Notes: generated by a model from the letters alone, not told the origin. Numbered from the stretch's first letter, positions 9,838-18,711 are shown. The stretch: 64,000 nt of DNA from CBDFHF01 sp965247565 (GCA_965247565.1 CBDFHF010000003.1:1116001-1180000), one strand, 5' to 3'. Translations and numbers: made by a program.

Positions 9838-11387
9838 CGACGTTACTGATTAAGGAAATTGTTGAAAAACTTTCTCCCGTTATGGATTCCTCCGAATTAG
9901 AGGAAGGTATAAGAAAGCTTGAAGACCATTGCTATGGCCCATATGCATTGCTATCTGCGCCTGATAGTGGCACGTTGATTATAGGTGCTGGCTTCGCGGT
10001 ATCTATTTTCGCTTACGCGCATTTTAATACCGGCACTTCAATTTTTGTCGTTGAGGAACAATCTGCGCAGTTTGAGCAGCTAAAAAAATGGATGGCTGTG
10101 CTCAACTTACAGAACCTAAGTATTTATAATTCATTGGCGGCTTGTCTTGACGCGATAGCTTCGACTACCAGTAATATCGGTGTTGTAGGCGTCCATCGCG
10201 ACTTCGCAACAATTGATACATTATTGAAGCTTGAGCCATTAGCTAACGTGAATTATTTGTTCGGAGAGTTTAGTGAAGATTGCATAGATATTATGCAGTT
10301 ATATGAGATTTCTCGGGCAAAGGCGGATAAGTTTCATTGGTATAATCTCACTGTTAATTTGCCTATCATCGGGTGTCGATCTGATGGCCCGCTGTTAAGC
10401 GTTGTTGTTCCCGCCTACGGTGTTGAAAATTATCTCGACCAATGTTTGACTGGGTTAGTTGCCCAATCTTTGGAATCTTATGAAGTAATTGTAGTTGACG
10501 ATGGGGCAAAAGATCGTTCCGGGGAAATTGCTGACCAGTGGGCAAATAACGATGCTCGCGTTCGGGTTATTCACCAACAAAATACCGGTTGTGCTGGTGC
10601 TAGAAGTAATGGACTTCATCAAACTACCGGTGTTTTCGTTGGTTTTGTGGATGGTGATGATTGGGTTGAACCCGGTATGTGTGAAGCGCTACTAGTTTCG
10701 GCGTTACGATACAACAGTGACATTGCCCAATGTGGTTACAAGGAATTTCATCAGTCGGAAGGCAGCTTTCGTGATATAGCGGAGAAATACGATTTTTCCA
10801 GAACTGATTCGGAAGGGAGTGGTTTAGTCAACAATCCTAAATCTATGTTGGTATCTAAACCGACAATTTGGCGTCGTATCTATCGGCGGGAGTTTCTTGC
10901 CGATAATGCCATTGATTTTGCTATTGATTTGCCCAGATTCGATGATCTACCCTTTCAATTTATATCACTAGGTTTAGCAGAGCGAATTTCGGTAGTTCCG
11001 GGCCATTATTATTGCTATCGACAGCAACGGCCTGGTCAGGATGTTTCAGTTGATGACGAACGTTTGTTTGTGCACTTTCCTATCTTTAAGTATTTACGCA
11101 AGTTTTTACAAGAGCATTATTCTCCGACCCTTGAAAGAGAGCTAAAACGAGTGCAAATAGCGACGCATTTTTGGGGTAGTTCACGCATCAGAAGCGAGTT
11201 GATGCCCAGATACTTGCAAGCGGCAGGCTACGATATTTTTGGGCAAAATATATCGCTTTCTACCAGAAATATATTTTTGTTAATCCGCAGGAGCGGAAAA
11301 TTAGTAGGTCTGTGGCTCTTAAAGGTATACATGAATAAGTCAAAAGGCCAAGATCTTTGGAAGCAGCTGCAAGATTACAACGGCTAG
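9834..11387 (+). CDS. GT2 glycosyltransferase with N-terminal degenerate methyltransferase-like domain
   Basis: Residues about 185-420 of this 517-residue protein are a GT2 domain: LLSVVVPAYGVENYLDQCL, VIVVDDGAKDRSGEIAD, GARSNGL and GFVDGDDWVEPGMC. Residues about 40-180 look like a Rossmann fold resembling FkbM-type SAM methyltransferases (TLIIGAGFAVSIFAYAHF, FVVEEQSAQFEQLKKWM), but the usual DxGxxxG SAM motif is not intact. The N-terminal part may therefore be a non-catalytic binding domain; this is inference from pattern similarity. The start overlaps the previous stop (ATGA). The stop is three bases before the glf start. Confidence 0.8.
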   Translation: MTTLLIKEIVEKLSPVMDSSELEEGIRKLEDHCYGPYALLSAPDSGTLIIGAGFAVSIFAYAHFNTGTSIFVVEEQSAQFEQLKKWMAVLNLQNLSIYNSLAACLDAIASTTSNIGVVGVHRDFATIDTLLKLEPLANVNYLFGEFSEDCIDIMQLYEISRAKADKFHWYNLTVNLPIIGCRSDGPLLSVVVPAYGVENYLDQCLTGLVAQSLESYEVIVVDDGAKDRSGEIADQWANNDARVRVIHQQNTGCAGARSNGLHQTTGVFVGFVDGDDWVEPGMCEALLVSALRYNSDIAQCGYKEFHQSEGSFRDIAEKYDFSRTDSEGSGLVNNPKSMLVSKPTIWRRIYRREFLADNAIDFAIDLPRFDDLPFQFISLGLAERISVVPGHYYCYRQQRPGQDVSVDDERLFVHFPIFKYLRKFLQEHYSPTLERELKRVQIATHFWGSSRIRSELMPRYLQAAGYDIFGQNISLSTRNIFLLIRRSGKLVGLWLLKVYMNKSKGQDLWKQLQDYNG

Positions 11388-11390
11388 CCA

Positions 11391-12554
11391 ATGGATAGAA
11401 CAATGAAAAAAATTGGTGTAGTCGGTGCCGGGTTTTCAGGTGCTGTGATTGCTAGAAGACTTGCTGAAGCAGGCTTTCAAATCGAGGTTTTCGACAGCCG
11501 AAACCATTTAGGGGGCAATTGCTACTCTGAACGTGACTCTAAAACTGGAGTTATGGCTCATGTCTATGGTCCGCATATTTTTCACACCGATAATGAACGC
11601 GTTTGGCGATTCATTACGCAATATGGCGAATTTGAACCTTATACCAATCGTGTTAAAGCATTAACCAGTGGGCGCGTGTTTTCGCTACCTATAAACCTGC
11701 TAACCATCAACCAGTTTTTCAATAAATCGTTTAACCCGTCACAAGCTCAAGCATTTGTGGCAGGGCTGGGTGATGATCGTATTTTGGAACCCAAGTCTTT
11801 TGAAGAGCAGGCGCTGCGCTTTGTAGGTCGTGAATTGTATGAAGCTTTTTTTAAGGGCTATACCTTAAAGCAATGGGGTGTATCGCCCACAGAGTTACCC
11901 GCAAGTATTCTCAAGCGCTTGCCTGTGCGATTTAATTATGATGATAACTATTTTTCACACCGCTATCAGGCAATGCCACGTAACGGATACACTGATATTT
12001 TTCAGCGATTGTTGGATCATCCGGCTATTACGACGCATTTGAATACGCCGTTTCAGCGCTTGAGTCGAGCTGGCTATGCGCATGTTTTTTATAGTGGCTC
12101 GATTGATGGTTGGTTTGGATATGACCAAGGTCGGTTAGGCTATCGAACTTTAGATTTTGAAGCGATTAGAGAGCAAGGTGATTTCCAGGGTTGTGCGGTA
12201 TTGAATTATTGTGACCAAGCTACCCCATTTACGCGTATTGCCGAACACAAACATTTCGCGCCGTGGGAGTCCCACACTCAAACCCTGTGTTTCAAGGAGT
12301 ACAGTCGATATTGTGGGGAAAGTGATATTCCTTACTACCCGATTCGTATGCTTGATGAAAAAGTACAATTAGAAAATTATGTCCATAAAGCTCGTCAGGA
12401 ACAGGGTGTTACCTTCATAGGTCGGTTAGGGACTTATCGCTATCTTGATATGGATGTTACTATCCATGAAGCGCTGGAAACTGCCGATTTATTTGTTTCG
12501 GCGCGGCGCTTACAAGTACCGATGCCGGTTTTTGTGTTTGATCCATTAAATTAA
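11391..12554 (+). CDS. glf: UDP-galactopyranose mutase
   Basis: This flavoenzyme (387 aa) interconverts UDP-galactopyranose and UDP-galactofuranose and so supplies galactofuranose for the polysaccharide. Evidence is the FAD-binding GAGFSGAVIARRLAEAG at residues about 11-27, NHLGGNCYSE, HVYGPHIFHTDNERVW near 57, YTLKQWGVSP near 158 and RLGTYRYLDMD near 345, all hallmark Glf blocks, with normal family length. Two in-frame ATG codons four residues apart (11391 and 11403) could each start the protein; the second fits the usual MKKIGVVGAG beginning. The next gene is a likely galactofuranosyltransferase. Confidence 0.96.
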   Translation: MDRTMKKIGVVGAGFSGAVIARRLAEAGFQIEVFDSRNHLGGNCYSERDSKTGVMAHVYGPHIFHTDNERVWRFITQYGEFEPYTNRVKALTSGRVFSLPINLLTINQFFNKSFNPSQAQAFVAGLGDDRILEPKSFEEQALRFVGRELYEAFFKGYTLKQWGVSPTELPASILKRLPVRFNYDDNYFSHRYQAMPRNGYTDIFQRLLDHPAITTHLNTPFQRLSRAGYAHVFYSGSIDGWFGYDQGRLGYRTLDFEAIREQGDFQGCAVLNYCDQATPFTRIAEHKHFAPWESHTQTLCFKEYSRYCGESDIPYYPIRMLDEKVQLENYVHKARQEQGVTFIGRLGTYRYLDMDVTIHEALETADLFVSARRLQVPMPVFVFDPLN

Positions 12555-12561
12555 AAACCCT

Positions 12562-13461
12562 ATGGGATTAAGTATTGCTGCGGTAGTCGTTACTTACAAT
12601 CGGCCTGATGAACTCAGGCTAGTTGTTTCATCGTTGCTGTCGCAATCTCGGCCAATCGATAAGATCATTGTGTTTGATAATGCTGGGATTGTCAGTGCTA
12701 GCGACACGTTGCAAGATTATTTGGGGCAGATAGAAACCATCCGTAGCCCTGAGAATTTAGGCGGAGCTGGCGGGTTTGCTTCTGGTTTGGCGCATGCTTG
12801 CAGCCAGGGTGTTGATTGGATATGGCTGATGGATGATGACGCTGTCCCAGAAAGTAATGCTTTGGCGGTCTTGCTCGACTCATTACCTAACATACCTGGC
12901 AAAACCGGTGTCCTTTGTGGAGCTGTTCGTGAATATGGCAAATATGCCTTGCAGCACCGGCGCTATTTTAATCGATGGGTTGGCTGGGAAAGTAAGGTGC
13001 CACTTGAATACTACCAGGCTTCACATGTTGAGATTGATACCGGGTCGTTTGTTGGGTTTTTGGTGGCATCGGAAGCGGTTTGTGAGTTGGGTCTGCCTGA
13101 GGCTGAGTTTTTTTTAGCTTATGATGATACCGATTATTCTTTACGACTTAAAAATGCAGGCTGGCGGTTGTGGCTAATACCAGGCAGCATAATTGAGCAT
13201 TTAAGAACTCCTGAGGCACGGTTAAGTAGTAGCGATTTTGGCATGAAGCATTATTTTAATATTCGTAACCGTATAATTGTTCAACGAAAGCACACGCTGT
13301 GTCCGTATGTGGCTGTTTGGAATGGCGTCCTTTTGGGTTTCGCTCTTTGGGTTTTATCGTTACTAAAAAGGAAAAGAGTCTCAGGTTTAAAAATATTGTT
13401 CCAGGCAATTCGGGATGGGTTTAGCGGTCGCTTAGGTTTCTCCACTATCAAAAATCTTTAA
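12562..13461 (+). CDS. Glycosyltransferase family 2, probable galactofuranosyltransferase
   Basis: The 299-residue GT2 protein has IAAVVVTYNRPDELRLVV near residue 5, ENLGGAGGFASGL, and the triple-aspartate metal site WLMDDDAVPE near residue 92. FLAYDDTDYSLRLKNAGW near 190 is the acceptor/base region. The ENxGGAGGF and DDDA pattern is shared with the GlfT1/rhamnosyltransferase-like branch that uses UDP-galactofuranose or dTDP-rhamnose. It lies seven bases after glf, which favours galactofuranose as donor (inference from context). A hydrophobic stretch near 245-262 may associate with the membrane. Confidence 0.85.
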   Translation: MGLSIAAVVVTYNRPDELRLVVSSLLSQSRPIDKIIVFDNAGIVSASDTLQDYLGQIETIRSPENLGGAGGFASGLAHACSQGVDWIWLMDDDAVPESNALAVLLDSLPNIPGKTGVLCGAVREYGKYALQHRRYFNRWVGWESKVPLEYYQASHVEIDTGSFVGFLVASEAVCELGLPEAEFFLAYDDTDYSLRLKNAGWRLWLIPGSIIEHLRTPEARLSSSDFGMKHYFNIRNRIIVQRKHTLCPYVAVWNGVLLGFALWVLSLLKRKRVSGLKILFQAIRDGFSGRLGFSTIKNL

Positions 13462-13476
13462 TAAGAGGAATGGTCT

Positions 13477-14304
13477 TTGAGTTTGACGTTGTTAAAAATA
13501 GCGAGATCTTTGCGCTTACGTAAAGATCTCGCTTTTCTGTACCTTTCCAAACAGATTTCTCCATGTACACGACAAGCGCTTCAGGTCATGAATCGTTTTC
13601 AACTACTGAGAGCCGTGCATGTTTCCATAAAATATCGATATGTTTACCTTGATAATCCCAAAACAGGTTGCTCGTCAATAAAGTATGGGTGTGCCGAGTT
13701 GTCTTTTCGTAATACCAGTAGAAAAATAGATGAGTCTAACAGGCGTGCACTACTGCATGGACTTTATGAATTTCCCTTAAAGCGTTTAACCTCCTTGCCT
13801 GGTTTAGCGCCGTTGGAGTTTTTAATTGCAAATGATTATAAGTTTGTGACTTTTGTGCGTAATCCCTATGATCGGCTGTTATCCTGTTATTTCAATAAAA
13901 TTAAGGATGAGTCATCTAGTCAAGGGTTTTTAAAAAACATTCCGGGTATTTCAAAGGAAGCTTCTTTTGATCAATTCGTAAGGGCGGTGGTGGCGCAATC
14001 AGATTTTCAGATGGATTCGCATTGGAAACCTCAAACTTCCCAGATTCTGTTTAATTTACTACCTTACGCTTTTATTGGTAAATTTGAGGATTTTGATGGG
14101 GATTACCAGCGCTTCTTTGAGGCAATCGGCTTCTCGGGTTCAAACATACCCGCACTTCAACATTTGAATAAAAGTGCTAATTCAAAAATTGTTTCTCTTA
14201 CGGATTTTTATGATTCAGAACTGCAAGCGATTGTTTATGAACGCTACAAACCCGACTTTATTAACTTTGGTTACGCTTATGAGCTTCCTGAAGCAAACAC
14301 ATAA
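13477..14304 (+). CDS. Sulfotransferase, Sulfotransfer_2-type
   Basis: The 275-residue protein resembles the Sulfotransfer_2 family, which includes carbohydrate sulfotransferases using PAPS. NPKTGCSSIKYG near residue 61 corresponds to the 5'-phosphosulfate-binding loop. TFVRNPYDRLLSCYFNKI near 126 corresponds to the 3'-phosphate-binding motif with its Arg and Ser. IGKFEDF near 200 is another typical block. The chosen start is TTG preceded by AAGAGG at a good distance. A second sulfotransferase of another family follows directly. Transfer of sulfate to the polysaccharide is inferred from context; no PAPS-synthesis gene lies in the window. Confidence 0.84.
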   Translation: MSLTLLKIARSLRLRKDLAFLYLSKQISPCTRQALQVMNRFQLLRAVHVSIKYRYVYLDNPKTGCSSIKYGCAELSFRNTSRKIDESNRRALLHGLYEFPLKRLTSLPGLAPLEFLIANDYKFVTFVRNPYDRLLSCYFNKIKDESSSQGFLKNIPGISKEASFDQFVRAVVAQSDFQMDSHWKPQTSQILFNLLPYAFIGKFEDFDGDYQRFFEAIGFSGSNIPALQHLNKSANSKIVSLTDFYDSELQAIVYERYKPDFINFGYAYELPEANT

Positions 14305-14345
14305 CAGGTGGTGTTAATGGTTTTTTCGATTACGGGTGATTTTTA

Positions 14346-15290
14346 ATGCAAAAACGTTTGTTTAGTCGTTTTTTTGCTGTAGTTAAAAAAGACGGGTTGT
14401 CACAAGGCTTATCGCAGCTTGGCAGTGCATTCATGGATCACTTGTACAGGTTTTATACTAATAAAGTCTTACATATGCGCTGGTTATCAAATCAGTTTGA
14501 GCCGTTCAAGACACCCTGTATTTTTATGATTTCTTATCCACGCAGTGGATCAACATGGATTTCGTCAATCTTGGGATTTTCTCCTGACCTTGCCTATTTA
14601 TTTGAGCCAGTTACAACGGCATTTATAGAAAAAACCAAAACCAAACATTTTTACTTGCCGATGGATGATGATTCCGATTTCAGCTTATATGCGGAGCTTT
14701 CTGATCAGGCTTTTAAAGGCATACCGCCAACAACGGTTAATTTTCCTATTGTAAAGAGCCTTAAAGATTTCTGGTTGCCTAATAGAAAATATCTTCGGTT
14801 GTTAATAAAAGAAATCAATCCACAAGCAACCGCTTTTTTTATAAATCGTTACGCGCCGGATGTCATTGTATTATTGAGGCATCCCGCAGCTGTTGCTGAA
14901 AGCCATGAGAGGATGGGGCATTTGGTGGACATTATGGATTTTGAATCCTTTGGCTACCAATATGGGACTATGCTATCGCAGACCATTGAAGTCTCCAATG
15001 ATTCTAATCCTATTATTATCAAATATGAAGATTTTGCCCAACAACCTGAATTTGAATTCCGGCAGTTATTTGCCCAACTAAATGTGCGCGTACCTAGCAA
15101 TTTTGACGTAATTATTGGAGAGTACTGTAATACTGAGCTTAATACGACAAGTCCACATCAAATAAAACGTGTATCTTCAGTTCAGGCGGATAAATGGCGT
15201 GGGCGATTTAGTACGGATAAAATAGAGGCAGTAATGAGGGGATACTTTCGCAGTCAGTTGCCGTACTATAGAGAAGAGTCTTGGTTTTAG
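14346..15290 (+). CDS. Sulfotransferase, Sulfotransfer_1/3-type
   Basis: The 314-residue protein shows the PAPS loop ISYPRSGSTWISSILG at about 60-75 and the 3'-phosphate motif VLLRHPAAVAESHERM near 178, with KYEDFAQQP near 225. These match the Sulfotransfer_1/3 group and are arranged differently from the neighbour upstream, so the two are not recent duplicates. The first 40 residues are basic and may serve as a membrane-associating region. A 278-base gap follows before the next glycosyltransferase, suggesting the end of a transcriptional subunit. The acceptor sugar is unknown. Confidence 0.84.
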   Translation: MQKRLFSRFFAVVKKDGLSQGLSQLGSAFMDHLYRFYTNKVLHMRWLSNQFEPFKTPCIFMISYPRSGSTWISSILGFSPDLAYLFEPVTTAFIEKTKTKHFYLPMDDDSDFSLYAELSDQAFKGIPPTTVNFPIVKSLKDFWLPNRKYLRLLIKEINPQATAFFINRYAPDVIVLLRHPAAVAESHERMGHLVDIMDFESFGYQYGTMLSQTIEVSNDSNPIIIKYEDFAQQPEFEFRQLFAQLNVRVPSNFDVIIGEYCNTELNTTSPHQIKRVSSVQADKWRGRFSTDKIEAVMRGYFRSQLPYYREESWF

Positions 15291-15379
15291 TAGCGAAGAA
15301 TTTCTGGGGCGATGTGCGTTTTATTGAATATTGAAAACAAAACAGTTATGGCAATCCATTGATATAAACGTTGATGGAA

Positions 15380-15401
15380 AATGATCTCTGATAAGATCAT
15401 T
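15380..15401. repeat. Small perfect hairpin in the 15291-15568 gap
   Basis: An 8-bp perfect stem (AATGATCT and AGATCATT) with a six-base loop lies in the 278-base intergenic stretch between the second sulfotransferase and the next glycosyltransferase. It is not followed by a thymine run, so it is not a canonical terminator. Nothing else convincing is seen in this gap except an AT-rich segment near 15505-15545. Confidence 0.3.
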
Positions 15402-15568
15402 AAAGAGTTGATCTCAAGTTAGAATAAAAGTTGTTCATGGATGCCAATAAAAGCTGCGGCTGGTACACGAGATCTTTAAAAGCAGTAAAATATCCGTATT
15501 GGGTGGTTATTTACTTTGAGTATTTAATATATCCATAATTGCTGCCCTTTATTTAGCGAGGTATATGT

Positions 15569-16468
15569 TTGGCTGCTGCAACGATTTCGACAATTATCGT
15601 TAATTACAATGCTGGCGATTTGTTGCGACAATGCGTCGAGTCATTATTAAAATGCACTTTGTCGACTGAAATTATCGTCGTCGATAATGCATCTTCTGAT
15701 GAGAGTATTGCTAGCATAAGTAGCTTTTCTCAGGTAAAGATTATTCTAAATACCAGTAATACCGGCTTTGCTTCAGCTTGTAATACAGGTATATCTGCCG
15801 CTAAGTCAGACTATATATTGTTCTTAAATCCTGATAGCACCATAGAATCGGAAGCGCTATCGAGAATGATTGAAGCACTCCAGCATAATAAGCAAGTAGG
15901 TATGGTCGGTGGCATGCTTTGTAACTTGGATGGGACTGAACAGCCAGGTGGTAGGCGAGTTTTCCCAACGCCCAGGCGGGCTTTTATGCGGGCATTTGGA
16001 TTGTCTGGGTTGGGAAGATTTTTTCCGAAGTTATTTTCTGATTTTCTTTTGCATAATAATCCGCTACCCACCGTGCCAGTTCCTGTGGAAGCGATTTCCG
16101 GGGCTTGTATGTTGGTTAAGCGTGAAGCTATCAACGACGTGGGAGTTTGGGATGAAGGCTACTTTTTACATTGTGAAGACTTGGATTGGTGTATGCGTTT
16201 TCGGGAAAAAGGCTGGCAAGTCATGTTTGTACCCGATGCCCGAATAACCCATGCCCTTGGTGCTTGCGGCCGTTCTCGGCCCTTATTTGTTGAATGGAAT
16301 AAGCATAAGGGTATGTGTCGATTTTACTGCAAATTTTTTCGTCATCAATATCCGGGCATATTAATGTATTTAGTTGTATTCGCGGTTTGGATGCGATTTG
16401 GTTTTGTGGCCTTGTATCATCTCGGCAAGCGGGCCATGGGCTTGGTGGGGGTGCCACATGACAAATAA
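15569..16468 (+). CDS. Glycosyltransferase family 2, WbbL/rhamnosyltransferase-like
   Basis: The 299-residue GT2 protein has STIIVNYNAGDLLRQCVESL near residue 7, IVVDNASSDES, NTGFASACNTGI, and LFLNPDSTIE as the metal-binding block near 90. FLHCEDLDWCMRFREKGW near 190 and the C-terminal KHKGMCRFYCKFF follow. This pattern is characteristic of the WbbL/rhamnosyltransferase group, which suggests dTDP-L-rhamnose or a related deoxyhexose as donor (family inference). The start is TTG with AGCGAGG upstream; the nearby ATG at 15565 is in another frame. The stop overlaps the following gene by 11 bases. Confidence 0.85.
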   Translation: MAAATISTIIVNYNAGDLLRQCVESLLKCTLSTEIIVVDNASSDESIASISSFSQVKIILNTSNTGFASACNTGISAAKSDYILFLNPDSTIESEALSRMIEALQHNKQVGMVGGMLCNLDGTEQPGGRRVFPTPRRAFMRAFGLSGLGRFFPKLFSDFLLHNNPLPTVPVPVEAISGACMLVKREAINDVGVWDEGYFLHCEDLDWCMRFREKGWQVMFVPDARITHALGACGRSRPLFVEWNKHKGMCRFYCKFFRHQYPGILMYLVVFAVWMRFGFVALYHLGKRAMGLVGVPHDK

Positions 16469-17321
16469 GTCTCTTGGGGTATTAGGAGCAACCAGTTTTG
16501 TTGGAGAGAGGGTGCTATCACTGTTAAAAGGATCGGATTGGCAAGTATCGGCCTTTTCTCGTCAGCAGCATGATGGTTTATCAAACGGAGTGGATTGGTT
16601 TGACTTATCAGTGGACAAAGGTGGCACACCGTCTATCGAGTATTGGCTTAGCGTTGCTCCGTTATGGGTATTACCGGACTACTTTACCTACCTGGAGCAC
16701 CACCCTGTAAAACGTGTTGTGGTGTTGTCCTCTACTAGTCGATTTACCAAGAATTATTCGTCTAACTTAGAAGAGCAGGCGTTTGTTGCCAGACTAGTCG
16801 ACGCAGAAGAGCGTCTTCAGCAATGGGCGGAAAGTAAAGGGATAGATTGGATAATTCTTCGGCCAACGTTAATTTATGACTTTGGGCGAGATAAAAATAT
16901 TTCCGAAATAGCCTGTTTTATAAACCGATTCCGGTTTTTCCCTTTATTTGGTGATGCAAAAGGTCTCCGGCAACCCATACATGCAGAAGATGTGGCTTTT
17001 GCTTGCCTAGCCGCACTGAATAAGTTGGAGATAAAAAACAAGGCCTACAATATTTCTGGATCAGAAACAATAACTTATCGTGAAATGGTGTTGCGAATTT
17101 TTAAGGGACTAAATCGCCAGCCTCGCTTATTTAAAGTGCCCTTGAGCGTTTTTCGTATAGCTGTCGCTTGCCTAAAACTGTTGCCGCGATACCGACATTT
17201 GACAACAGCCATGGCTGAACGAATGAATCAGGATATGGTGTTTGACCATGGCAATGCGTCGACTGATTTAAATTTTAAGCCAAGAAAATTTATTTTATCT
17301 AAGATGGACTTGCCTAGATAA
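16458..17321 (+). CDS. NAD(P)-binding SDR-family protein (epimerase/dehydratase-like)
   Basis: The 287-residue protein begins at an ATG overlapping the previous gene by 11 bases; extending upstream would add 28 residues with no Rossmann character. The nucleotide-binding strand is SLGVLGATSFVGERVLSLL at residues 4-22. VVVLSSTSRFTK contributes the serine region, but no clear YxxxK follows. ILRPTLIYDFGRDKN, QPIHAEDVA and YNISGSETITYREM are typical of atypical SDRs related to NDUFA9-like epimerases. It may be a reductase or epimerase in nucleotide-sugar or lipid-linked sugar metabolism; the missing catalytic Tyr makes the activity uncertain. Confidence 0.75.
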   Translation: MTNKSLGVLGATSFVGERVLSLLKGSDWQVSAFSRQQHDGLSNGVDWFDLSVDKGGTPSIEYWLSVAPLWVLPDYFTYLEHHPVKRVVVLSSTSRFTKNYSSNLEEQAFVARLVDAEERLQQWAESKGIDWIILRPTLIYDFGRDKNISEIACFINRFRFFPLFGDAKGLRQPIHAEDVAFACLAALNKLEIKNKAYNISGSETITYREMVLRIFKGLNRQPRLFKVPLSVFRIAVACLKLLPRYRHLTTAMAERMNQDMVFDHGNASTDLNFKPRKFILSKMDLPR

Positions 17322-17603
17322 TGAGTAACTGAATCGACAGTTATTTGGGTTGTCATATCGTTGGCGATATTGGTAAACACTCCTTCTAGGCCTAAACGTC
17401 CTCATCCCGCGTAAGCTCAGGTCTTTTGGAAAGCCAAACCGTTAATAGTCGTCATTCGACTTATGATCCTTCGAGGTTAACAAGGTTTGAATATAGCTTA
17501 TCTAAGCGCCCGGAAGTAACTGTAATATTAATAGGTCTAATGTCGTAATCATGCAGTGATCGGCACTAATCCAAGTTTACACGCTACAGAAAATAGGCTG
17601 TTT
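17322..17603. other. Intergenic stretch before the HprK-like gene
   Basis: These 282 bases hold no convincing gene. A short perfect stem (TAACTG, six-base loop, CAGTTA) lies just after the preceding stop. A new promoter for the HprK-like gene is likely to be here, but no strong -35/-10 pair is visible. Confidence 0.35.
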
Positions 17604-18707
17604 ATGAGAAAAAATATTTTTGGAAAATGTTTTCAATTTTCGTACGAAAAAGAATTCGAACAGCTTGTTGCTGAGAGTATTGAAATGTATGCGGATTCAG
17701 AAAGTTCCGTGGTGGATGTACAAGTACATATCGCCAGTGATATGCCTAAAATTCAGCCGAGCTCAATTAATCCAAAACCGCATCAGAAATTTAAAGAGGG
17801 AATGCTGACCAGTTATGCAAATGCTGACATCTATTGGTCATGGGTTGGCCCACAGCAATTGAAAGCTGTTTTGGTTATGAATAAAAAACAGTTTGGTTTT
17901 TTTAAACGCGAAATTATTAAATTTTTGTCAATGGAATATTCGCGAGAGGTCGAAATATTTGAACAGGTTCTACATGAGCTTGTGTTTGTGCCGGCGGTTT
18001 ATTTTTTTGACGATAGAGCACCTGTTCATGCAGCTGCTGTTTCAATGGGTGATAAAGCTTTTTTGCTGGCCGGAACTGGTGGAGTAGGCAAATCATCCGC
18101 TTTATTGGCGTTAAGACATGAGTCGCAGATACGCTTTATTAGTGATGATGTTGCAGTAATTTCTGCGGATGGCAAAGTGTTCCCAAACATGGCTTGGCCT
18201 AAAATTTACGGTTACAACTGTGCCGGAAGTGAGCTGAAAGAAGAAATTCTTGCCGGGCGAGGTTGGCTCGATAGATTGCACTTTGATATTAAGAATAAAA
18301 AAAATCCGGCTAATGTTAGAAGGAAAATGCAGCCAAATCGGCTTTTTAGTCAAGTTCAAACCGATTCTATCGACATTTCTAGTCTTTTCTATGTTGTACG
18401 GGAAGATGTTCCGGACATTTGCATTACTGAGCTAACCTTGAATGCGGCGGTACAAATGACTGCTGCCGTTATGAGTGCTGAATATGCTATGTTCCATAAT
18501 CATCTGTATTGGGAAGACTACAATGCGCAGGCTACTAATCAATCGGCAATGCTGACTATGAGAGAAGTAGAACGCAATTGGCAGGCAGTTTTTAAATCGG
18601 GTTTTTCTGCAATAGCGCGCTACAAAGTCAGTATCCCGTTTGCTATAGATCATGTTGCGTACCAACAGCGCATTAAGGACATTGTGACTTCAAATTACGG
18701 ATTGTAA
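17604..18707 (+). CDS. HPr kinase/phosphorylase-like (HprK C-terminal domain) protein
   Basis: The 367-residue protein carries a domain closely resembling the catalytic half of HPr kinase. APVHAAAV near residue 137 aligns with the conserved HprK histidine, LLAGTGGVGKSSALLAL is the P-loop (about 152-168), and FISDDVAVIS near 178 is the acidic catalytic/metal motif. The N-terminal 130 residues show no family I can name. HPr itself is absent from the window. HprK-like proteins of unknown substrate are known from exopolysaccharide loci. Kinase activity is plausible since H, K and DD are all present. An upstream in-frame start at 17556 exists, but the ATG at 17604 is favoured. Confidence 0.78.
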   Translation: MRKNIFGKCFQFSYEKEFEQLVAESIEMYADSESSVVDVQVHIASDMPKIQPSSINPKPHQKFKEGMLTSYANADIYWSWVGPQQLKAVLVMNKKQFGFFKREIIKFLSMEYSREVEIFEQVLHELVFVPAVYFFDDRAPVHAAAVSMGDKAFLLAGTGGVGKSSALLALRHESQIRFISDDVAVISADGKVFPNMAWPKIYGYNCAGSELKEEILAGRGWLDRLHFDIKNKKNPANVRRKMQPNRLFSQVQTDSIDISSLFYVVREDVPDICITELTLNAAVQMTAAVMSAEYAMFHNHLYWEDYNAQATNQSAMLTMREVERNWQAVFKSGFSAIARYKVSIPFAIDHVAYQQRIKDIVTSNYGL

Positions 18708-18711
18708 GTGC

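Noticed and set aside
16374..16457. N-terminal extension of the SDR-like gene into the previous glycosyltransferase
   Set aside because: The frame is open by chance over the 3' end of the GT2 gene; the ATG at 16458 starts exactly before the Rossmann strand.
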